Shown here: positions 57,401 to 64,000 of the stretch, piece after piece
How positions within the stretch are numbered: position 1 is the stretch's first letter
Layout: each line of letters opens with the position of its first letter
From: Butyriboletus loyo
Taxonomy: Eukaryota; Basidiomycota; Agaricomycetes; Boletales; Boletaceae
Assembly: GCA_038093515.1 (NCBI GenBank)
Contig: JBBPSI010000083.1
Location: 37,429-101,428 of the forward strand
Length of the DNA: 64,000 bases
Reading direction: 5' to 3'
Made by a program: the position numbers and the translations under genes
Notes under the pieces: generated by a model
The model's input: the letters and a program-made list of their open reading frames with translations, nothing else
What the model was told of the DNA's origin: nothing
Databases searched by the model: none

Positions 57401-57964
57401 CCCGCCCTCGAGTCTAGACTCTCGGAACTCACGGGAGCCCGAACGGAGGCTTTAGAAGCCCACGAGAAGGCACGCCGGTTGATGAAGGAACGGATCCAGT
57501 CCAAGTTCCGTCCGTGGAAGACTGGAGATAAGGTGTGGTTAGAGGGACGTAACCTGCGGCTCAGGTACCCGTCAAAGAAACTCGCGCCCAGGAGAGAAGG
57601 ACCCTTCGAGATCGCTCAGGTAGTATCCCCTGTGGCGTACAGACTCCGACTGCCACCGACCTGGAAGATCCATGACGTCTTCCATGCATCCCTCCTGACC
57701 CCTTATCGTGAAACTGCGGAACATGGTCCGAATTTCACAAACCCTCCTCCGGAAGAAATAGACGGAGATGAAGAGTACGAGATCGATCGGATCTTGTCCC
57801 ATCGCGGCTCGAAGGGACGCCGTCAGTTCCTTGTATCCTGGAAAGGATATTCCGCAGCAGAGAACACCTGGGAACCAAACGGGAACCTGGTCCATGCGCA
57901 GGCCTTGCTCAAGGCTTATAAGCTGCGCCACCCGAAGGACTTTCCCTCCCCATCTTCGCAGTAA
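54404..57964 (+). CDS. pol of a Ty3/gypsy chromovirus (PR-RT-RH-IN-chromodomain)
   Basis: One open frame of 1,186 residues overlapping gag by 19 nt in the -1 frame, so it is reached by frameshifting or internal start. Domains in order: protease with DSGAS at about 55; reverse transcriptase with YMDD at about 409-412; RNase H (TDASLTATGAVL, DRELLAVIHALEEWRHYL); integrase with an HHCC finger (HESPAGGHGG through CAVCQAHK) and the D,D-E core (VDLITGLP, SDRGPQF, HPQTDGETERVNQELE); and a C-terminal chromodomain (EYEIDRILSHRG, FLVSWKGY, NTWEP) that would target insertion to marked chromatin. All catalytic residues I can check are present. Confidence 0.96.
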   Translation: MAKGFLERREVSTSSPPLVIAPVVISNPNAQSIRVPVSLFVHEGGQIVDTFALVDSGASGCFIDRDLVKRKKLPMERLPKPLSAQNVDGSNNQGGVIRHKVTLSIRVGETEEERSFLVLNIGKENMILGLPWLREANPVIDWATGHIDLPDQIKKPRHDSPRAIAQRYLVRYLDLDPDSKIAKLWKKRVDASAREAYPIRKATIATEIAAQAVKEKAVLPTPFKSFADVFDKKNTEELPPSRSFDHAIDLDKDFVPKVAKVYPLNPKESEACKAFVEEHLKSGKITPSKSPQAAPFFFVSKKDGSLRPCQDYRYLNSHTVKNAYPLPLISDLVDRLKGSKIFTKMDIRWGYNNVLIKPNDRWKAAFITPQGLFEPTVMFFGLCNSPATFQALMDHIFGDLMAEGWLIIYMDDLLIHSATSAEHEARTIRVLERLREHKLFLKLEKCSFDAEEVEYLGMMVREGQVKMDPTKLKAIREWNPPTSVKAVRSFIGFCNFYRRFIQDFSHIAKPLHDLTKKNSPWAWTPACEQAFQAIKQSFLRQPVLSMPDVTKPFAVMTDASLTATGAVLMQKDVNGDLHPCAYLSKTLSPAERNYDIYDRELLAVIHALEEWRHYLRGTGHQVEILTDHKNLTYFRQPNKLSRRQARWLMFLQDFDLHFHHIPGTQMGPADALSRRDDVDTSTDNQEVTLLPENLFARKIDVALAEKIAASTPGDPMIKRCMQALYEDSPLFPKMNAGDWDFDGKELYFRKKRYIPEAARVDLIRSLHESPAGGHGGIFRTQNMVQRDYWWPGMANLVRRFVSGCAVCQAHKVNTHPTVPPLTPLASVASRPFEQVSVDLITGLPSSLGYDSVMVVVDHGLTKGVIYSPCNKDIDAAGVAKLFFKTVFLRFGLHSRCISDRGPQFASAFARELARLLDYDLALSSAYHPQTDGETERVNQELETYLRIFCDGHPERWAELLPMAEFSHNSMTHSSTNVTPFSLMVGYEPRSYPPIGKTFLPALESRLSELTGARTEALEAHEKARRLMKERIQSKFRPWKTGDKVWLEGRNLRLRYPSKKLAPRREGPFEIAQVVSPVAYRLRLPPTWKIHDVFHASLLTPYRETAEHGPNFTNPPPEEIDGDEEYEIDRILSHRGSKGRRQFLVSWKGYSAAENTWEPNGNLVHAQALLKAYKLRHPKDFPSPSSQ

Positions 57965-57975
57965 AACACTCGAAA

Positions 57976-59247
57976 ATGTCTATCTCCCCAGTTGAAAACA
58001 ACGCTTCCTCTGCCGCCGACGACAACAATGAAAACCTTCCCCTTCCGCCGCAACCCCCAGTTCGCTCTTCGCGCCTCCCAGTATCTTCCCGCCGCGTATT
58101 GTACGCCGCCGTCCTAGAAAACCCCGTCGCCACCTACGCCTTGGAGCAACGTATGGACTTCACCGGAGACTATGTCCTCCGCACACTCGCTTCTCTCTAC
58201 CGCTCCTACGCCCTCGCCCGCACCGTTCATACCCGTCTGTGCCCAGACAATCAACCCCCCGTCTATGCCGCCGCCCTTGAGTCCTCCTTGATGGAGGCTA
58301 GGGGCTACACCCTCGATATCCTCCACGCCGAAGGGTTCGGTTATGTGGTCGATCAGCTCCTGCCAGGTATTCTGGCTCCAGTCCTTCGCCCTATTCTCAT
58401 CGCGCTTGCTCCTAGGGAGCGGCAATTTTACCTTCACTCCGCCGACCGCATCGGCTACCTCCGCCCCATGGCTCGCGGCCCCAATCCAGTGCCTCGTCCT
58501 CCCCCGGCAAGATCTCCTTCGCCTGTACCTGTTCCAGCGCCACCCGCCCGAAACTCTCCTGCAACCACACTGGTAGCAGATTCGTCTCGCGAGACTACAG
58601 GAGAGTCGCTGGAGTCCTTTCGGACCGATGTCGACGAGCCCCAGGTCGCTCGTCGACACTCCCCCTTACCGCCTCGTACAGTGCGTCGCCAACCTCGCCA
58701 GGCGTTACTCCAGGTCGGAGCAATCCCTGGATCAGTCACCCTTACCGCCGCAGGACGCAGAATCGCCAATCGGGCCATCCGTTCCGTCACCCCCCAACCG
58801 TCCACTCGTCGAGGAACCCCCTCGATCCAGCTCATTCCCCGCGTCACTACCCCTGCCGTCGCAGCTGGTAGTTCTAATGACTCCTCCTACGGACCCCCGC
58901 CACCCTACCTCGCCAACCGGGGCACTCGTGATTCCCCTATCATCGTCGACGACAGATCTCCTGACCCCAGCCCGGGCCTTACTCGACCTCGCCTCGTCCG
59001 CCCGCAACTCTGCTTCGAGTGCGGGACCGTCGGCCACTTCCGCAGAGACTGCCCCAACTACACCTGTCCGTTCTGTCATCGCATCGCCCCTGGTCATATA
59101 CAGGAGTTTTGCCCAGAACGTGTCTGCGGCTTATGCGGCGCCATTGGCCATATCGTCGCCAACTGTACGTTCCGGGACGACGCGTGGGCGGAGTTACCTG
59201 CCGATGATCCTTATGACTACGACTTCAACGAGGGAGCGTCTCAGTGA
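57976..59247 (+). CDS. Third ORF of the gypsy element: protein with three zinc knuckles
   Basis: A 423-residue frame starts 11 nt after the pol stop and ends 51 bp before the 3' LTR, the position used by env genes. It has no signal peptide or membrane helix. Residues ~40-165 are helical-looking and Ala/Leu/Tyr-rich; ~165-340 are Pro/Arg/Ser-rich and probably disordered. The C-terminus carries three knuckles: CFECGTVGHFRRDC (346-359), CPFCHRIAPGHIQEFC (364-379, longer spacing) and CGLCGAIGHIVANC (384-397), then an acidic tail. It is probably a nucleic-acid-binding accessory protein. It is intact although gag is broken. Confidence 0.85.
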   Translation: MSISPVENNASSAADDNNENLPLPPQPPVRSSRLPVSSRRVLYAAVLENPVATYALEQRMDFTGDYVLRTLASLYRSYALARTVHTRLCPDNQPPVYAAALESSLMEARGYTLDILHAEGFGYVVDQLLPGILAPVLRPILIALAPRERQFYLHSADRIGYLRPMARGPNPVPRPPPARSPSPVPVPAPPARNSPATTLVADSSRETTGESLESFRTDVDEPQVARRHSPLPPRTVRRQPRQALLQVGAIPGSVTLTAAGRRIANRAIRSVTPQPSTRRGTPSIQLIPRVTTPAVAAGSSNDSSYGPPPPYLANRGTRDSPIIVDDRSPDPSPGLTRPRLVRPQLCFECGTVGHFRRDCPNYTCPFCHRIAPGHIQEFCPERVCGLCGAIGHIVANCTFRDDAWAELPADDPYDYDFNEGASQ

Positions 59248-59285
59248 AGGGAGTATTCAAGTTGTGGAGTCGGAGTCTCCACCAT

Positions 59286-59298
59286 GGGAAGGGGGTAA
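59286..59298 (+). promoter_or_regulatory. Polypurine tract of the gypsy element
   Basis: GGGAAGGGGGTAA directly precedes the 3' LTR, the expected plus-strand primer. Confidence 0.7.
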
Positions 59299-59725
59299 TG
59301 TTACGGTAGTGGTATACTTTTTCTCTCCATTACCGTTGGGACTACTTCACTCGCCTAGCCTTTTGCTAGTGCCCGTTGAGCGGTACGAGCCGCTCTAGCT
59401 TAGTCATCACTTCTCGCGCACGGACGCGCTTTCTCTCATACTCCGGAATCTTCTAGAGTATTCCTTCCGTATATGTAACTTCCCTTCTCGCGACCCGATT
59501 AGGGACATGGTCTGTGCGCAGACCTCAGTAGTATAAAGGCTCTGCCTTTCCACCATGTACATTATCTAGTTCTACGCAGTAACCTGCTAGCAATTAGTTT
59601 CACTCCAGACTCTTAGTGTGCGCACTAAGACATAGTCTGAGACCCAGCTCAGAAACGCTTTAAGAGTCTTGAGGCCACTCCAGAGTGCCTCCTCGCTGTT
59701 CTAGTTGTTAGCGCCCAGCGTAACA
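59299..59725 (+). mobile_element. 3' LTR of the gypsy element
   Basis: 427 bp, same ends as the 5' LTR. The base after it continues copia RNase H codons, whereas the base before the 5' LTR lies in an unrelated repeat, so there is no target-site duplication. Confidence 0.95.
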
Positions 59726-59961
59726 ATAATCAGGGAGCTATATTTCTGGCTTCTAATCCTGCCGTTGAAAAACGCAGCAAACACATTGCAATTCCATTTC
59801 ATTACATTCGGGAATACGTCAAGGATAAGGAGATTACTCTCTTCTATACTCCTACTCAACAACAAGCAGCAGATATCTTTACGAAGAATCTGACATGGCA
59901 GAGGTTTGAAGAAGTTCGGTCCATGCTCTCTCTTTCTCCTTTTGTCTCTATAAAGAAGTAA
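59725..59961 (+). pseudogene. Ty1/copia RNase H tail, 5'-truncated
   Basis: The frame reads NNQGAIFLASNPAVEKRSKH then FHYIREYV, FYTPTQQQAADIFTKNL and a stop at 59,959-59,961. This is the conserved end of copia polyproteins. Everything 5' of it is cut off by the gypsy element. Confidence 0.92.
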
Positions 59962-59979
59962 TGCTAAAGCGAGGAGGAG

Positions 59980-60506
59980 TGTTGAAACGGTAGTGTTCTA
60001 TTTCTGTATTTCACTTACAGCCACTACGTTTCTAGACTGGTCTATATGACATCATTGTCTAGACCTAGTCACGCTTATCACATTACAAATAGCTCTTATT
60101 ATGCTATTGGACGATATGCTTAGTCTTATCTCTTATCTCTATCATATCGTCATGTATTTCATACTATACCTTATAAAGGTACTATACAGAACATAAGTAC
60201 AAACACTCATGTACTGTATATAAGACAGCCCTTATGGCTTGTCGCTTTTCTTTAGATCTTTCAGTTCTATCATCACTACTGCGATATCTCTAAGTTGAGC
60301 CTTGCTCCTTATACTCTGTTTGCGATACTCTCACTCTTGTATTATCAGTGAGTCTTTCCACTGATAGGTTTACCCTTGCATCCTTCGTTGCCCTCGGTGC
60401 GCCTGCTCGGACTTTACCAATTCCGAAAATACCTCACCAGTTACTGTGTATAGCTGCAACAGTTGTGGAACCCCGTGTGACTTGATAACATCGTTGTCTC
60501 GTAACA
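59980..60506 (+). mobile_element. 3' LTR of the truncated copia element
   Basis: TGTTGAAACGG...CTCGTAACA, 527 bp, preceded by a purine-rich tract (GCGAGGAGGAG). A TATA-like CTTATAAAGG lies at about 60,170. Confidence 0.8.
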
Positions 60507-60517
60507 GTTCTAGCTTA

Positions 60518-60941
60518 GTCCTCAACTATTTCTAGCGAATAGACAAGTGGTTAAAACTAGGGAATCCTAGTCTAACCACAAGCCTTTATATATTATACAA
60601 AGATGTGCACAGACCAAGCTATGCGTGAGATGAACTACTATACATGGCTAGACTACAGGGTCAATGGGAATCAGAAAGAAGAGAAGCGCAACGGTGATTA
60701 ATCACATGAGGCACAGCGATCAAAGAGAAGAGAAGTAAACGGAGATTAAATACATGTGTCGTGACATCATAGAGTCTAGGCCTAGTCTAGGCCATGACAT
60801 CATATGCTTAGTCAGCAGGGGATCACATGTAAGTTCCCACGATCACATGCACTATGTCATGTGACCTTTGAAAGTGAAAGTTTGACTGAAACAACTAAGT
60901 CCAAAGTTCGAAGTGTTTGAATAAATGTTATGATTATAACA
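60518..60941 (+). mobile_element. LTR fragment (family of the 547-bp solo LTR)
   Basis: It matches the solo LTR at 62,237 from its middle (GCGAATAGACAAGTGGTTAA) to its 3' end (GATTATAACA). The copia LTR interrupts its 5' part, so the copia element inserted into this older LTR. Confidence 0.8.
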
Positions 60942-61693
60942 GGTATGACACACCTGTGTGACATAACATCTTGGATGTCCACTGGATATCTGGTAAGGCT
61001 CTAGGGATTGTGCAACATATACTGTACTGCCATATCAGATAGCAACCATAGGATGTAACCCAGCTGTCTGTTGAATGCTATTCTAGCATCCAAGCTGTAT
61101 TCTCCTCCAGCATAGAAAAAAATGTAATGTAATAGAAATTGTACTTTAATAGGCTAATCAAGTGTAGCCAACATTTCCTAATACCTCAGGACTTGGATGA
61201 AATTTTGCAACTGAAATCACATGATAGTTGATTACACACACTTCTGACAACCCTTCTCCTTATTCTTTCTATGGCATCACCACCACCAAGCCTGTCCTCA
61301 AGGCCTCACCCTCATCCTCACCATCTGGCCCTTACCTTCACCTGTGAACAAGCATACATCCTCCCTCATCTCCAAGCCATCACACCCCCATGATCCCTGC
61401 ACCATGCCCCTGCTATGTGTGGCTTGCAGCACTCAAAGCTGTGCTTCATGTAGAAAGTGTGCATGTGAGGGTGTACCAAAGGTACTCACTGATTGGTTGT
61501 TTGAGGCTTGCTGTAGTGCACATTGTAGTGTAAGAACCAGATTTAGTAGAACTCAGATAAGCTGAGTTTGAAGTGGTCTGACTACACATGTTATGTAATC
61601 AGTATATTGTATAATACTAATATATGTTCCACACTTCATTCTCATCTCTACCCAATTGTTTATCTCAGTTGTCACATCTCAATGTACTATGTA
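60942..61693. other. CpG-poor intergenic sequence
   Basis: No gene or known element is recognised. A Cys-rich 73-codon frame at 61,344-61,565 (+) lacks further support. Confidence 0.4.
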
Positions 61694-61923
61694 CAGTGGC
61701 TCAAAAAACTGTCCACATGTTTGCATGTTTTACATTAAATATCACTCAACACAATAACCCCTGATCCTAACCCTAGGTGGTGGGTGTATGAAATAAGGTA
61801 CCTGCTCTTGGCCTTCTATTGGCCCAGGAATCAGGTAATATGGATAAGGTTTGATGGAATGTCAGCTATTTTAAAATAACAGGTCATGTGGACAGTTTTT
61901 TGACTTTACAAAAATCCAACTAT

Positions 61924-63491
61924 CTAGTATTTGGTATGAGCTCCCTTGGCCTTGATAACTGCTTCAACTCTTCTAGGCATGCTTTCTATCCATTTGTGAC
62001 ACTGTTCCACAGAAATATTCCCCCACTCTATCACCACCCTTTCCCATAATTGATGAACTCCTGTAGGAGCACTGTTATAAGCTGAGAGACATCTTTTGAG
62101 GTGATTCCAAGTGTGTTCAATGGGATTGAGGTCTGGAGATTGTGCAGGCCAATCCAGAAGCTTGATTCCTCAAACCATCTTTGGACTCTTCTAGAGGTAT
62201 GCTTGGGGTCATTATCTTGTTAAAAGATAATGTCATTGTTGCGCAAGCAATGCACAGTCGAATGCTAGTGCGAATACCATTGCCACAAGCGGTCCTATAC
62301 GACAGTTGCAGGTCTACACAAAGACCTGGCAGGGATGATTCTGGAGCTTCAACTTAATCCTCAACTGTTGCCAGCGAATAGACAAGTGGTTAAAACTAGG
62401 GAATCCTAGTCTAACCACAAGCCTTTATATATTGTACAAGGATGCGCACAGACCAAGCTGTGCGTGAGATGAACTACTATACATGGATAGATTACAGGGT
62501 CGACAGAGATTAATAGAAGTCGATGGGGATCAGAAAGAAGAGAAGCGGGGTGCAGTGATTAAAAATGGAAGAGAACTAAATGGAGATTAAATACATGTGT
62601 TGTGATGTCATAGAGTCTAGGCTTGGTCTAGGTCATGACATCATATGCTTAGTCAGCAAGAGATCACATGTAAGTTCCCACAATCATGTATACTAAGTCA
62701 CGTGACCTTTTTGAAAGTGAAAGTTGTTCTACACGACTAAGTCCAAAGTTCAAAGTGTACGAATAAATGTTATGATTATAACAGTCATCTTCTGGAATTC
62801 CAGATTCCTCCATGCTTTGAAGCAATCCTTGCTCCAAAATGGCCACATATTGTTCAGCATCTATCCTTCCTTCAACCTTACTCAAAATCCCCACACCATT
62901 CCACCCAATACACCCCCACACCATTAGTGAACCTCCTCCAAACTTGACTATATCTTTGACCTCTCTAGCAATTAGCCCTTGTCCCTTCTTTTTCCACACA
63001 TACTCTTGGCCATCTGACTCAATTCTGTTGATTTTGGTCTCATCTGACCATATAACTCTCTTCCAGTCCTCCACAGTCCAATGCTGATACTTGAGAGCAA
63101 AGGCAAAGGCCAATTTTCTTTTTCTATGATTGACTGAGAGAAGAGGTTTCTTTTTCTTTACCATAGCTTTCAATGAGGCCTCCTTGAGAGTATTCCTCAC
63201 TGTCTGTGAGGAGACAGAAGAGTCAACAATAGAAATGATAAATTGAGCAGCTTGGACAGCATTTTTGGCCTTGCCAGTTATGATTTGCTGAACAATAGCT
63301 CTCTTGTTGGTAGCAGAAAGCTTGGAATGGCAACCACCATGAAGCCTAGGCCTCTCTGGTTGGATTTCCTGAAGAACCTGGGCCATGGTAGACTTCCATA
63401 GGCTAGTCTGGGAGGCAATCTTCCTAGTTGAAAGGCCAAGATATGAGAGAGAGATAATATTTTGTCTTAGAAAGGTGGAAATTGATTTCAT
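61924..63491 (-). pseudogene. Tc1-family transposase, interrupted
   Basis: The N-terminal part (from ATG at 63,491) has two helix-turn-helix-like regions (LGLSTRKIASQTSLWKST; SSQTVRNTLKEASL) and the first catalytic Asp in IWSDETK, then GGGSLMVWGCIGW. The reading is broken at 62,783 by the inserted LTR. It resumes at 62,236 with DNDPKHTS (second Asp), LLDWPAQSPDLNPIEHTW (Glu) and a stop at 61,924-61,926, matching a DD34E enzyme. A further in-frame stop precedes the second Asp. By family it cuts and pastes DNA at TA sites; this copy cannot. Confidence 0.93.
62237..62783 (+). mobile_element. Solo LTR with 5-bp target duplication
   Basis: 547 bp, TGTTGCGC...TTATAACA, flanked by GTCAT on both sides (62,232-62,236 and 62,784-62,788), inserted in the transposase gene. 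A solo LTR arises when the two LTRs of an element recombine. Confidence 0.93.
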
Positions 63492-63544
63492 GGTGATGGT
63501 GAGAAAATAAACATAGGAGGATGTGGTTTATATATGTTGACTAT

Positions 63545-63954
63545 TATAATACTATATTATATCAGTGCTTTTGGACTTGTCATTCCAACTTTCAAAGTCA
63601 CATGACCTTGTACACATAATCATGAGACAGTACATGTGGCCAGGTCTAGACATAGCCTATGACATCATTGATCTAGACTATGATATCATGCCTCATGTAC
63701 TTAATCTCTGTTTGCTTCTCTTCTCATTGATCCCTGCATGCTTCTTAGTTTAGCCATGTATAGTAGTTTGTCACACATACAGCTTGGTCTGTGCGCTGTT
63801 CTGTACAATATATAAGGACTTGTGATTCAGGCTAAGTTTCCTTAGCTTTAACCACTTGTCTTGTTTGCTGGAAACAGTTGAGGGACTAAGGTCTTGCTCT
63901 TTATTCATCATCACCGGCACTTGTGTAGTGCTGAAACTTGAGTGGAATTGTTAC
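63545..63954 (-). mobile_element. Diverged LTR of the same family, inverted
   Basis: Read on the minus strand, it starts TGTAACAATTCC and shares with the solo LTR the blocks CAAGTGGTTAAA, TCCTTATATATTGTAC, GCACAGACCAAGCTG and ACTACTATACATGG. Its ends are approximate. Confidence 0.7.
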
Positions 63955-64000
63955 AGTTTTACCCCTAAGCATACCCTGCCCCTCGTTTTCCCACGCTCAC

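Larger units (their letters stand above)
61694..63540. mobile_element. Tc1-like element, right end missing
   Basis: It starts CAGTGGCTCAAAAAACTGTC after a TA dinucleotide (61,692-61,693). It carries a minus-strand transposase and is split by a solo LTR. No matching right terminal repeat is found; at about 63,540 another LTR begins. Confidence 0.85.

Noticed and set aside
63541..63560. Right terminal repeat of the Tc1 element
   Set aside because: No reverse complement of the left end is present; an inverted LTR starts there instead.

Overview
The window is nuclear DNA of a filamentous basidiomycete, most likely an Agaricomycete. The evidence is dense genes with many 45-60 nt GT-AG introns and micro-exons, a DUF6534 membrane-protein family, Crinkler (CRN) proteins with a C-terminal kinase-like domain, an Msb1/Mug8 protein, a tRNA-Thr with a short intron, and fungal Ty3/gypsy (chromovirus), Ty1/copia and Tc1 elements. 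No species is claimed. Exon models were built by hand from splice consensus, reading phase and remembered family conservation; no search was run.

Positions 1-12,700 are accessory DNA built from two decayed direct copies of one segment. Each copy has a DUF6534 membrane-protein gene (partial at the left edge; nearly complete at 6,627-8,623, minus), an ankyrin-like remnant and a shared non-coding tail. A CpG-depleted block lies inside the first copy, bounded by inverted repeats at about 1,270 and 4,278.

Positions 12,700-29,100 hold a row of minus-strand genes: an F-box protein, a 5-oxoprolinase-type protein that ends after its HyuA half, a 1,202-residue Msb1/Mug8 morphogenesis protein, then a poorly resolved stretch, then a secreted GH16 beta-glucanase with 14 exons.

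Positions 30,800-46,860 form an interrupted inverted duplication. The left arm has an intact double-header Crinkler-kinase gene and a secreted Kex2-site repeat protein. The right arm has a broken Crinkler copy and a smaller, spliced paralogue of the secreted protein. Between these lie conserved genes: tRNA-Thr, succinate dehydrogenase subunit CybS, a LamB/YcsF (PxpA-like) protein, the Cbp3 cytochrome bc1 assembly factor, and a probably mitochondrial cyclophilin between the two secreted-peptide genes.

Positions 47,300-64,000 are repeat-rich: an array of seven short palindromes, a coiled-coil ORF whose end lies in an LTR fragment, a 565-bp tandem duplication carrying hairpins with compensatory changes, minisatellites, a nearly full-length gypsy chromovirus with an extra downstream zinc-knuckle ORF, the tail of a copia element, and a Tc1 transposase split by a solo LTR. 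The most interesting parts are the palindrome array, the covarying hairpins, the paired secreted-peptide precursors, the Crinkler pair and the third ORF of the gypsy element.
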